From NCBI GenBank assembly GCA_002049455.2, contig KV918826.1:1-64000 (forward strand): 64,000 nucleotides of DNA. The letters run 5' to 3'. The stretch is from Porphyra umbilicalis (taxonomy: Eukaryota; Rhodophyta; Bangiophyceae; Bangiales; Bangiaceae). Made by a program: the position numbers and the translations under genes. Below, in pieces: positions 9,988-20,909 of this stretch. Each line of letters starts with the position of its first letter. The stretch's first letter is position 1. The notes beneath the pieces were generated by a model. The model did no database searches. It was not told where the DNA came from and saw nothing but the letters and a program-made list of their open reading frames with translations.

Positions 9988-10933
9988 AGGGTTGCTCCGA
10001 ACGCCCGGGGCGTCGTTAAGGCATCGCGAAGAGAACATTTTCAGGGGGGTCTACATGATTCAGCAGGTGGCGGCTGTGCACCTGGGTTGGGGACAGGCCC
10101 CCATTCCTGACCAGGGGTTCCCAAGCGTACCAACAAAGTGCGTATACGCGCGTAAAATTTAGTGCGTAGATACTCACACGCCCAAGAACATGGCCGAGTG
10201 GCGATTTTACGCCACCCAGTATTCCTCGTCAAAATCTTTGCCCAGCACGCTCGGAAGGGACAACCAAAATGCGTACCAACTCGCGACTGCCAGTCCAGAC
10301 CAGCAAGCTCTCCCGCGTTGCCAACAAATGGCGTAGCTGTGCACACAGATTTCGTGTGGTCGCCGCTTGGAACAACACGAAGAAGGCATCGCGGCGCCGG
10401 AGCGGTCAAAAGCGGCAAACAGTTCAATGGAATCCTTGCATGGGCGGGGAGAACACAGGAACTGATGGGTAGAAAAAGTGACCCCCACTGCAAAGCAATC
10501 AATATAAACGAAGAATGGGGCTTTTTTACGTACTTTGGGGGGTTCCCTTTGGTTGTGACGTTCTTCAGACGCTCACGCAACACGATCACGACACTTCGCT
10601 TAGAACGCTTACTGAAACACACAATAATAGAAATTTATGTTTTACTCGTCGCTATTAAGTCTCCTGGGCTCAAAACTCCGACGCAGTCAGATTGACCAGG
10701 CGGCGTTACGCAACGCTACGTGAAAACCCATGCGCTTGGGAAGCCCTGGTCTTGACATAGAAAATGACGTAAGAGTGTACAGTATGGGTGCCACTTTACC
10801 CACCTTGTGAATACTGAGGGTGCTACTTGGGGCGTCGTAAGGGCCTTTTGGCTGCCTAATGGGGCATCAGTAAGGCGTCTTATCCGTTGCGCGCCCCTGA
10901 CGCCCCCGGAATAGGGGCGTCGTGTGCAACCCT
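9988..10933 (+). mobile_element. Mutator-type MITE, copy 3, interrupted
   Basis: Ends AGGGTTGC (9988) and GCAACCCT (to 10933) and the internal sequence match copies 1 and 2. Compared with the 380-base copies it lacks about 80 bases of the GGGCGTC-rich left part (after the phrase GGGGCGTCGTTAAGG). It also contains a 645-base interruption (the nested hAT-type element plus its duplication). No clear 10-base target duplication remains around it. Confidence 0.8.
10112..10748. mobile_element. hAT-type non-autonomous element nested in MITE copy 3 (637 bp)
   Basis: The ends CAGGGGTTCCCAAGCG and CGCTTGGGAAGCCCTG are inverted repeats with one mismatch. The 8-base flanks TTCCTGAC (10104-10111) and GTCTTGAC (10749-10756) match at 6 of 8 positions. 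Copy 2 preserves the uninterrupted site (GTCCTGAT), which supports insertion here. The CAGGG start plus an 8-base duplication is the hAT pattern. Internal ORFs (for example 10041-10622 minus) cross its ends and show no transposase domain. Confidence 0.75.
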
Positions 10934-11101
10934 ACTTCAGACGAGGGGTCGTCAAGTGTACCCATTTCGGAATAGCGTCTGCGTATTCTGTCTGATCCAT
11001 GACAGCGTCCGCGTATCTTGATGGCGAGAGGTCAGGTTCAAGCGTACTTTCCAGCCAGCAACGGACAAGCGCACATTTCTTCGTATTTTTTGGACTCTAT
11101 T

Positions 11102-11640
11102 CCCTGGCATTTAGGACAGGGTGCTCTCAAAGTGTATGTACAGTCTTTCTCCATTCCTGTGACATCCTTTCTTGGGCACGGTGTCTAGTACCGAACGACG
11201 ATCGACCGCGAAGGATCGCACAACCACTGCAATCGTTCTTGTGTCGATTGGACAGAATACTTTAATCAAATGAAGCTGTGGCAATTCCACTTTTTGTCAT
11301 ATTTAAAGGAGACGAGGTTGCTCCCACCGTCGTCGCATCCACCTACCGTCGTCGCACCCACCACCATCGTCGCGCTGACCGTCCCCGTCACCCTCTCCAC
11401 CCCCCCCCAACCCTGTCGGACCCCACGCCCTCACCCCCCCGACGATCGGATAGCCCGCCAATTCCCATTCCCACCCCACTACAGTCTTTCTCCAATGCTG
11501 GGCACCCTTTCTGTCACGAAAGTAGCCTCGGTTCCTCGTGCAGAAGACAGCTTGATTGGCCCTCACGGCATCGAAAAGCTGTCCTGTTACTGGGCACCGT
11601 GCCCAAGAAAGGATGTCACAAGAATGGAGAAAGACTGTAC
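11102..11640. repeat. Repeat-family fragment with 46-bp inverted repeat
   Basis: CCCTGGCATTTAGGAC, followed by AGGGTGCTCTCAAAGTG (11102-11134), is shared with the left end of the element at 32189. Next to it, 11138-11183 and 11595-11640 form a 46-base inverted repeat with one mismatch. A partial third copy (ACAGTCTTTCTCCAATGCTG) sits near 11480. The right arm overlaps DNA just upstream of the pogo-like gene. I cannot tell whether these are that transposon's ends or an unrelated MITE. Confidence 0.6.
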
Positions 11641-11705
11641 CAACATCCGGTACCGCTATTGCTGCCACGGTTGAGGCTGCGTTTGAGAGGGCTGTACCTG
11701 GTTTG

Positions 11706-13584
11706 ATGCATGAGTGGAACTATGCTGTCCGGGACGCGGCAAGGGCGGCGGCGGCGACGTGCGATGGCCTGCTGTCGACGGGGGAGGACCAATTAAGGCG
11801 CAACTACGATGGGGAGCCTTGTAACGGCCCACGGCCTGCCACCATGACCGCCGGTCGCCGGCGGCGCAAGGTCCGCCAGGACATTTCGATCGGCGACAAA
11901 AATCAGATCGTTCATCTTCAGGTCGCCAATAGTACGTGGCCGGTGGTTTTGCAGCAGCTCCCCGTCCCAGTTTCCATGCGCGATGCGCAGAAGATTACGG
12001 CGCACGCGGCCGTGTACCGGGAAATGCCTAACGACGCACGCACGATGAGGCGCAACAACCGCAGGGTGGGCAAATGGCCAGAACTTGACACCGTCGTATA
12101 CGAGTGATATCTGGCTATTTACGCCCTCGGTCACCGCCGAATCCCCATCACCACTGCGCTGCTTCAAGAAGGTGCAAAAACAATTGCAGGTCGCCTCGAC
12201 ATCACGCAGTTTGCAGCCAGCCACGGTTGGGTCCGGGGCTTCCTCAAAAGGTTTGATATTTGCAATGTGGCGAGGCACGGGCAGGCGGGGGAGGCGAACT
12301 TGGCGTTCGCCGCCACTACCATGGAGGAAATCCGGCGCAAGCTGGAGGCCTACCCCCCTGACCGAATATAGAACATGGATGGGACCGGGCTGCTGTACTG
12401 GTGTCTGCCCTCGCACTTCTATGTGCCACGGCGGGACCGTAGACACGCGCGCAGGACAAGGGCCATGCGTCACATGGACCGCGTCTCCCTGGTGCTCTGT
12501 CCGAATGCGACGGGCACCCAAAAGCTCCCGGTGGCAATGATCGGCGAGCCCGTCAACTTGCTGTGCTTCCGCGGCGAGGGCAACGAGTGCCCGCTGCCCT
12601 ACGTCAACCAGAAGAAGGCGTGGATGGACAAATACGTGTACGCCAGATGGTGGAATACGGTCTTCCTACCGGCGGTGCGGGACCGCCACGGGGGCGCCAA
12701 ATGTGCTTTGATTATGGACAACTCATCCACACACGACACTGCACTAAGTGCTGACTATGTGGAAATTTTGGTCCTTCCCCCAAACGATACGGCCATCTAC
12801 CAGCCGATGGACGCCGGGGTGATCGTGGCGCTCAAGCGGCGCTACAAGCGACACTTATTGGCTGTCCTCGTGCGGTGGTTTCCGTTGCCGTCGCGGCTGC
12901 AGCCCCACCCCACCCCCCCCGACCCCCCCCTGCAAGGCCCGCAACGCCGCCCACCCCCCCACCGGCTGAACCCCCGCCGCCCTCACCGCCGCCGTCTCTT
13001 TGCGGGTTCCGAGCCGGGAATGATGTGTTATAGGTGAGCCCGACGACCGAAGTGCTACAGGAGTATGAGGCCTCGCGGATGGCGGGGCTGGAGGTCATGG
13101 ACAACGAGGCGGACGCTGCGGCGCAGACGGAGCTGTTGATCGCCCTCCTCCCCCCGCCAGACCAGGGGCCCGGCCTGCGGAGGAACTGTGAACTGGCCGG
13201 GCGCGGCCAGGCCCACCTCATGGACGCCGCGACGTTTACTTTTGAGGAGTGGGAGCAGGTAACGCGAGAGTCGATTGTGCATTGCTGGGTGAAGTCGACT
13301 ATTTTGCTTGCGTCTATGAATGCGTCAGTCGTGCACTCTGAGTATAGACAGGAAATTGCCACTGTGAAGGAGGATGTGGATGAGGTACGTTCTCTTTGAG
13401 GGGGACATCTCTTGGACGGGAGGTGGTGGGTGGTGAGAGCGAACATGACGCGCGCGAGGGTATGCGTGCTTGGCTGGCTGCGGAGGATGAAGAGGAAGCC
13501 ATCGTGGACACTGCTGATTTCATTGTTTTTCCACCTGACGAGGCCGCAGCGGACGAGTATGAGCCCTCTGGTGATGAGAAATAA
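11706..13584 (+). pseudogene. pogo/Tigger-like (CENP-B type, DDE_1) transposase, broken
   Basis: The order of parts is typical. Basic N-terminus; a Tc5/CENP-B helix-turn-helix (ASHGWVRGFLKRFDI, about 12220); first catalytic block NMDGTGLLYW (12372, where relatives have DET); ATGTQKLPVAMIGEP; LIMDNSSTHD (second Asp, about 12716); LPPNDTAIYQPMDAG (third, about 12775); and a C-terminal block with LMDAATFTFEEWEQV. In-frame stops are TGA at 12106-12108 and TAG at 12369-12371, directly before NMDGTG. A C-rich insert near 12880-13020 shifts the frame. A possible 38-base intron (13385-13422, GTACGT...AG) joins the acidic C-terminus ending at TAA 13582. It is dead as a catalyst both by stops and by the Glu-to-Gly change. 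Confidence 0.82.
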
Positions 13585-13585
13585 A
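13580..13585 (+). terminator. AATAAA overlapping the pogo-like stop codon
   Basis: AATAAA spans the TAA stop of the preceding frame and is a plausible polyadenylation signal. Confidence 0.4.
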
Positions 13586-14178
13586 CTACTCCATTGTATT
13601 CAAGTGTCTGGCACAGGTGGTCGCGACGACGCCTCGGGCGGGACGCGCCGGTGTGGGCAACGAACGACAGTAAAGACGCTGTGGAAGTGGCAACTCGGGC
13701 TGGGCCTGGCGTGACGTGTGGTTGGCCAAGGTGCTGGGTGTTGACACTCGGACGGAACCCGTCGTTGCGCTTGATTGGACGCGGGAGAACCCTGGTGGGA
13801 ATGTCACTCGGGCGGGGCTCGCGGTTTCGTGTCAGTGGACGGGAATGGAGGTAGATGGCAGTGGAATAAGAACCAACACGAGCAGCATTCATGGTTTCGC
13901 TGAGGCGTGAGTTGAGCCGGAATCGGGTCACGCCTCGGGCGGGGCTCATTACTTGGCTGGGTGGGTGGGTTGGATGCGAAGCGGGTCGCGCCTCGGGCGG
14001 GACTCGCCTCGTTGGGTGGGCGGTGCTAGCGGGGAAGGGTGGTTCGCCTCGGGCGTCGCAACGCTTCTTTTGGGGGGGGTGCACGGTGTGGGTACGGGGA
14101 GGAAGACAGTATCAGGGAGTCGCTGGCTGCCTATAAGGTGAAGACACAGGGAAATGTGTACAGAGAAAGAAGCACAAG
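13586..14178. other. No gene; scattered GCCTCGGGCGGGACTCG repeats
   Basis: The phrase CGCCTCGGGCGGG recurs at about 13626, 13933, 13990 and 14048 in one orientation. No domain is seen. It may be the 3' end of the pogo-like element. Confidence 0.4.
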
Positions 14179-14183
14179 GTACA

Positions 14184-14576
14184 TGTAGCATATCTCTGCT
14201 ACCAATTGGCAATTAGCCACGAGTAGCCCCCTTGACTGGCCGAATCCACGGATGTGTGTGACTCGGCTTGTGGCACGCCCTTTGGGGGGTTACTTCCGCA
14301 TTGTTTATTTTTTATTGCTTGTTTGCTTGCCTGTCTTATCTGTCTGCCGGCACTCATTACGATCGCTTGATCGGATGGTCGATCGACCAGTGCCGTTGTT
14401 TGTATTAAACCACCGTGGGTCCGTGGTCGCCGTCGTGGGCACCACCCGGCTCCCCATCGGATGCCCTTCAACAAAAGGTCTTCTTCCTCGCCACGACGGC
14501 GATAGAACTCGCTTTATTGCTTGGCTACGGTCGGTCTCAGTACACTGGTAATTGAACTAACGTTATTAATACCACA
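14184..14576 (+). repeat. 5' LTR of chromovirus
   Basis: 393 bases, TG...CA ends, apparently identical to the 3' copy. A relic LTR of the same family lies at 30026-30417. Confidence 0.95.
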
Positions 14577-14600
14577 TTTGGTGGAGCAGCAGGGGATACC
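14577..14600 (+). promoter_or_regulatory. Candidate primer-binding site
   Basis: TTTGGTGGAGCAGC follows the 5' LTR directly. The other LTR element has TTTGGTGGATCATC and the relic has TTCGGTGGAGCAGC at the equivalent place, so a TGGTGGA tRNA-complementary start is conserved. The tRNA was not identified. Confidence 0.55.
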
Positions 14601-14805
14601 CTCGCCTTCAACGTGCTTCACGGCGCGGTGTTACCGAGGACTTTCTCGCTGCCTTGTGGCATTGTGATGGTGTCGATACGGTCGCTTGGCGCGCGGGGCG
14701 TAAGCCATCGACTTGTGGGCGTGGTGCCGGGGGCATCACGGTTGAGATCTCCGACGTTGGCGCGCAGGGCGTAAGCCAAGTCGGAACACTTGTTCAGGTC
14801 CCAGT

Positions 14806-16452
14806 ATGTCTACTGGTGGTACCGGCGGCACTCGGCGAGCCAGAGACGGCAAGTTGCCATCTGGCTACCGGCCGCCGGGCGGGGGACAAGGCACTCCTGC
14901 CGCCTCCGACGCCCCAACGGACGGTACTCCAACTCCTCCCATCCCTGCGGATCAAGCCGCCTCTGGGCAGATGCAGGTGGTGGAGAGCCTGAAGGCGGCC
15001 GTTGAAGCACTTCAGCGACGCCTAACGGCCCAAGAACAGACTAACGAGTCTCTGGCGCGAGCCAATGACAAGTTGGTCGACGACGTCGAGGCCCTGCGCA
15101 AGGTCGACTCCCATGAGGAGGAACGCCGTGTGGCTAAGTCTCGCCGCCAGTCGGGCGACAAGACCAAGGACGTCAAGAAGACGAGCAAGGTGATCAAGGT
15201 CAAGTCCGTCCGCAAGGACGCTCCGGCTAACGCCGCGCTTTCCTCATCTTCCGACGATTCCGCGTCTGGGTCAAGCCCGACGTCGTCAGACGACGACAAC
15301 CCCAACGCGACGGACACGTCCTCTTCGGACGATGGCCACGGGCCCCCACACCCGCCGTCGCCCCCAAGTGGGTTCTCGCCGAGCGAAAGCTCGAGCGAGT
15401 CGGACGCGGCCGCGCGCAAGCGCCCGACGCCCCCCACCAAACGGAAGGAGCTACTTGAAAAAGCCGATAGGATCAAGGTGATCCGCCCGGCTAATAGCCG
15501 CTTCAAGACACTCCTGGACTACAGGACGTACTTCCTGATCCGCCGTCAACTGACGTATACGCCTAAAGAGGCACAGCAGTCGCACCGTCTCAACAAAAGT
15601 TTGGACAGAGCGTTCCATGGGCAACAGCCATTCACGGGAGCCCTGCCCTTGGGCATGTTCACGTTCTTGACGACCTTTCGCCGCGCGTGCGACGTGGCTG
15701 GGCTGACGCACGGTCAAGCCCTTCCGCTTATGGTCCTTCGACTAGCCGGCAACGCCAAAATGGCCTTCTCCGGCGCGCTTAACAGCACCCTCGGACGTAA
15801 GCGTTACGCCATCCGTACCTACGGAGATGCCGTCAACTGGCTTCTTTCGAAGTATGCGACACACGCCACTATGGCTAACGCCTATCAAGACGTCATTACG
15901 ATGAAGCAACAAGATAACGAGGCGCCCACGGCCTTTGGTCACCGCGTGGAAACGCAATGCGACCTCCTGAACGGTTTGTTCGACATCCAAGACGTTAAGG
16001 ATGTCTTCATCACTGGTCTTTCGGACCTTGTGCAAGCGCACGTACGGGTACTGAACGACCAGTTCCCCGACCGAGCCCTGTCTGAGACAGTCGCCACCGC
16101 CCAGATGTACTGGGACGGTACGAACAAGTTGCGTTTGCAACTCAAGATGACCCGCTCAACGGCGATCAAAGTCGCTTACGCGACACAAGACCAGCGGACG
16201 ACGACGGATCGACCGTTCACACCGGTTCGCACCCCGCCGCCCCCTCGGGCCGCCGTCCCTCAAGCCAATCGGGCTGACATCTGTTACAACTGTAACAAGC
16301 CGGGGCACTTCGCCGCACAGTGTGCCGAGCCTTATCGCCCTCGCGAGCGTCGGCAACCGCCTATCGGCGTTCATGCCCTTGCCGACGGTAACGTCGAGGA
16401 AGACCAAGTCGAGCATCCGGCCGACGCCGTGGACGACTCGAAAAACGTCTAG
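14806..16452 (+). CDS. gag: Chromovirus Gag
   Basis: 548 codons from ATG 14806 with no internal stop. The N-terminus is Gly/Pro-rich, then a coiled-coil-like stretch (MQVVESLKAAVEALQRRL region). A Ser/Asp-rich acidic linker comes next, then the globular capsid region (about residues 230-450). Near residue 493 is a CX2CX4HX4C zinc knuckle, CYNCNKPGHFAAQC. It would form the intracellular particle and package RNA. The stop TAG at 16450 is followed by pol in the -1 frame, so Gag-Pol probably needs a -1 frameshift. The N-terminal part is homologous to the relic at 29446-29632. Confidence 0.92.
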   Translation: MSTGGTGGTRRARDGKLPSGYRPPGGGQGTPAASDAPTDGTPTPPIPADQAASGQMQVVESLKAAVEALQRRLTAQEQTNESLARANDKLVDDVEALRKVDSHEEERRVAKSRRQSGDKTKDVKKTSKVIKVKSVRKDAPANAALSSSSDDSASGSSPTSSDDDNPNATDTSSSDDGHGPPHPPSPPSGFSPSESSSESDAAARKRPTPPTKRKELLEKADRIKVIRPANSRFKTLLDYRTYFLIRRQLTYTPKEAQQSHRLNKSLDRAFHGQQPFTGALPLGMFTFLTTFRRACDVAGLTHGQALPLMVLRLAGNAKMAFSGALNSTLGRKRYAIRTYGDAVNWLLSKYATHATMANAYQDVITMKQQDNEAPTAFGHRVETQCDLLNGLFDIQDVKDVFITGLSDLVQAHVRVLNDQFPDRALSETVATAQMYWDGTNKLRLQLKMTRSTAIKVAYATQDQRTTTDRPFTPVRTPPPPRAAVPQANRADICYNCNKPGHFAAQCAEPYRPRERRQPPIGVHALADGNVEEDQVEHPADAVDDSKNV

Positions 16453-16457
16453 GCCGG

Positions 16458-19400
16458 GTGCCCGACTTGGGGTTGCCCGGCGGAACGCGAAAACGTACGG
16501 TGAAAAGACTCTTACGTCGTGCCCTTCGGCACTATGAGATCGCAGCCACGTTAGGCCCATGCCTGCGCGTAATGCGAAGCTGCCGCCCTGTCTTAGACAC
16601 GGGCGCCGGGGTGAACATAGTGCGAACTAGTGTTCTCCCTTCGAACTGGATGGCTTACGCCGAAGAGTTGACTACGCTTCCGCGCATCCGGGGTGCAAAC
16701 AACAATCGTCTTGTGACGAAGTATGCCATACATCTGTATGTAGACACCGGAGGTGTGCGTCTATTTGACCGATTCCTCGTTGCCGACAACTTGTCAGTCC
16801 CGTGCATTCTTGGCACCGAGTTCATTGAACAAAACATCGAGGGAATTCTGCCGCGCTTGCGCAAGATCGTCTGGCAAGAGCACGTGCGATGCACGGAAGA
16901 GCAACCTCGGCCAACGCCGATCTTAGCTTGTCTTAACGACAGCGCGTGGGACCGCCACTGGCAAGATAAACCCGCTCGGGTTCGAGCCTGCAAACAGGTG
17001 CATGTCAACGGACACAAGGAGGAGTGGATCATGGCCACGTACGACACGCCTGGTATGGTTACCATCACACCGAACATTCGGCTGTGCCGACACAAGTCCA
17101 TGGCAGTCGCCCGCGGCATCGCCATCGTCAAACCGGACGAACCATTCCTGGTCAAGTTATGCAACTTCGGCAAGGACCAAGTCATTGTTCGCAAGAATTC
17201 TACCTTGGGGTTTGCGGAACCCTACCAAGGGCCGATGCTTTCCGCCGTCTTAGATGACAACACCCCAAAGGGTGGAACCGATAACTCATCGGACGACGCG
17301 AGTCGTGACCCACTCGAGGACCTCGACCTCAGTGAGGCCCCCGAGTACCTGCACAAGCAGATTCGAGACATGCTGAAGACGCATTCGTCTATGTGGGATG
17401 GAACCCTTGGCGTCATCCGTGCTATGGAGCATGCCATCGTCACTCCTCCCGACGCTCTGCCCATACGGGCCCAACCCTACCGAACCGGGCCGTTCAAACG
17501 GCAGATCATTGCTGATCAGATCAACAAGATGTTGAAGCTCAACGTCATTGCCCCTAGCCATAGTGCTTGGGCAAGCCCCGTGGTAATTGTACCAAAGAAG
17601 AACGGCAAAGCCCGATTCTGTGTCGACTATCGTCGGTTAAACAACATCACCAAGAAGGATGCTTATCCCTTGCCTCGGATGAAGGACTGCCTCCACTCCT
17701 TGGGAGATGCCCAGGTGTTCACGTCTCTCGACTGCACCGCGGGGTACTGGCAAGTACCCTTACGCAAGGACGACCAAGAGAAGACGGCGTTCACGACGCA
17801 CTGTGGTATATACCACTGGTTATCCATGCCGTTCGGCTTGACAAACGCGCCCGCTACCTTCCAGCGCGCATTGGATATTATCCTCTCGGGTTTGAAATGG
17901 CAGATATGCCTTGTCTACTTAGACGATGTCATCATCTTCTCCGCAAACGCGGAACAACACGTCACAGACGTTGACACGGTTCTTCACCGTCTCCGAGAAG
18001 CCGGAGTCACCCTCAACTTGGAAAAGTGCACGTGGTTCTCCGATGAGGTCGAGTACCTAGGACACATTGTCCGCCCCGGGTAACTGCACGTGCACAACAA
18101 GAACGTGGATGCTCTGAAGCATGCCAAGTTCCCAACCACAAAGACCCAGCTGAAAAGCTTCTTGGGCATGTGCAACGTCTATCGACGGTTTGTCAAAGAC
18201 TTCGCCAAACGAGCAAAGCCCCTGAACGCCCTGACTAGGGCCGAGATCCCACCGGATTTACCACCACCGACGGACGTGGCTATCGCCGCCTTCGAGGACC
18301 TTCGCAACGCACTGTTGAGCCCACCAGTACTTGCCTTGCCGAAGGCCAATCGGAAGCTCGTCGTTGACGTGGACGCATGCGCCGACCAAGTTGGTTGTAC
18401 CCTCCTCCAAGAGGAGCCGGGCGAACTGCTTCACCCTGTCAGGTATTGGAGCCGAGGACTCACTGCTGCAGAGCAAAACTACTCCACCACGGAGCGAGAA
18501 TGCCTCGGCGTTGTGTGGGCTGTCCTCAAGTTGAGGCACTTCCTCGACGGACAACGGTTCCTCATCCGAACGGATCATCAAGCACTTAGCTGGATCTACA
18601 GCACGACCGACTCAAGCGGACGCTTGATGCGATGACGACTTCGCCTCTCTGAATACACATTCGATATGGTTTATAAACCAGGTGCATCGCACCACTTGCC
18701 CGACTTCCTGTCGCGCGCCTCTACGGTGGCGCCGCCAGAAGATATCCACGATGATATACCTTGTCTGGCGTTGGCCGAGACGGCCAACGGCTTAAGAACG
18801 GGGAGGTACACGGGTACCGACACACCGGAACCGGTGGAGTTCGACGATGTTGTCGAAGCACAACAAACAGACGACTTTTGCGTCGAGATGTCCACTCGCG
18901 TGGAGCGCGGAACGGCCAAGGCCTTCTTCCGCGATGAGCACCACGCTCTGTACCGTCGTGCGCCTTACGGCAATCAACTGGTTATTCCAAAGTCGCTACG
19001 CGAACGCGTGTTGACCCTCGAGCACCACGCAACCGTGGCCGCCCACCCTGGTATGAACCGGATGTACTACACAATGCGTAAGGCATACTACTGGCCTTCA
19101 ATGGTGACGGATATTCATTCGACCATCACCAAATGCACAACGTGTGCGCAAAACCGCCTCGCCTTACGGCGAAACACCACACCCTTGACCCTGTTCCAGG
19201 CTACCGAGCCTCTCACGGAGCTATCCGTTGACATCTTTGGGCCCATCCCGGCCTCCAAGAAGGGCAACCGCTTCATCTTGGTTATCACCGACCGCTTCGC
19301 CAAGCTCACCAAGTGCGTCGCCTTGCGGCGAATCACGGCTATGTCAGTGGCGTCAGCCATCATCGACGCGTGGGTGTCAGCCTACGGGTCACCGGACCGG

Positions 19401-20909
19401 ATCCTATCGGACCAAGGGCCCCAGTTCATGTCGAACTTCTTCATCGCTGTGATGAAAATGCTTGGCATTGAAACGGTTCGCACCACGGCGTATCATCCCC
19501 AAACCAATGGGCAAGTTGAACGGTACAACCGTACCATGGCTACGCAGCTGCGACACTACGTCGCCGACGACCCATCACGATGGGATGAGCTACTCCCGGT
19601 AATCACCATGGCGTATAATAGCCAACCACATCGGTCGACGGGCATCGCCCCATTTGAGCTTGTTATCCCAAGGCGGATCCCCAACCTCACGGTTCGCAAC
19701 TTGCCCCCGGGCACTCCGCTTACCAATAAGGGAACGCTCAAGGATGGGTCACCCCTAGCTCGCAAGCGCGAGTTCATGGCCCGCCTGCGCAAGCAGATCC
19801 CCATCGTGGTCGAGGCCTTGCGTAAGACGCAACAACGTTACAAACGTAACTTCGACCATCGGGTCGCAACCCGCAATGCGGACGTCAAGATCGGCGACTA
19901 CGTATACACGACCAACCACGATCGGCAAAACAAGCTGCAAAGCAAAGCCATTGGACCCTTCGTGGTCGTTGACGCAGACGCGGACGCCTCCACGTTTGTC
20001 ATTGACATTGACGGCGAGGAGAAACGCGTCAGCAGTGACCATGTCACCCCAGCTCCTCGTCCAACGACGACGGACACGGTTCCACACCCCTTGCTAGATG
20101 GTCTAGACCAACGCAAGTCACCCCCGGCAACTGCCGATGAGTATGTGATCGACAAACTCCTAGGCTTACGCCAGACGGGTGACAGCTATAGCGCTAAGGT
20201 GCGCTGGTTCGACTACGGGTCGAAAGACGACACCTGGGAACCCCTTGAGAACCTTCTCCGCAACCTGGTAGTGCGTTTCCTTCGACAGAAGAAGAAGCAT
20301 GTACCGGGGTACGAGTGGCAAACGCCTACACGACGAAGTCGCCGACAGGCCGGGCTCACAACCGTGGCCAACATCGTCATGGACTCCACGTGGATACCCA
20401 CTATCCAACATGTCCATGTTACCGGTGACGGAGTTATCCATGCCGACGTCTCGTGGACAGAGTCAAGTACAGACGTTGCAATTAAGGAAGTAATTCCTGT
20501 TGCGTGGCTCAAGACCACTCTGCCGTCCATGACGCGCAACTTTGCGTATGATCCGCAACTTGCCTTGCGGCATTTCCCTCGGCTGAACCGTGTTTACGGT
20601 CCGTACACATATGTGTGGCCGAAGTCCGCGCAGGCGACACTGATCGGGAGCGATCCCCCTGTACCAGTGCTCCCCAACGGGTTTCTGGTACCTCTGGTGC
20701 AACATTTGGACTCAGTCCCTCGACGCTTGGTAACAACCACAGAGGAAGCAACCGTGGTAATGCCACAATGGACCAACACCAGTTGGTACGCTACTGCCAT
20801 ACGTGCATGTTTCGAGTACGAAGTGCTTTTATCAGCAGACTCAAGGGATGCAAATCCCACACCATGGGCCATGCTGGCATGCCACTTCCTTCATCGCTGT
20901 GATGACTGA
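16458..20909 (+). pseudogene. pol: Chromovirus Pol (PR-RT-RNaseH-IN-chromodomain), two stops
   Basis: One reading frame broken by TAA 18081-18083 (after HIVRPG) and TGA 18633-18635 (where relatives have Trp). Domains in order: aspartic protease LDTGAGVNIV; RT with FCVDYRRLNN, SMPFGLTNAPATF and YLDDVIIF (about 17915); RNase H VVDVDACADQVG; integrase zinc module with H-H and CTTCAQ; DDE core DIFGP, LSDQGPQF and HPQTNGQVERYN; and a chromodomain (EYVIDKLLG to KDDTWEPLENL, about 20140-20250). Some 220 residues follow the chromodomain, an unusually long tail with no domain I know. There is no ATG at the start; expression would be as a Gag-Pol fusion. Confidence 0.92.
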
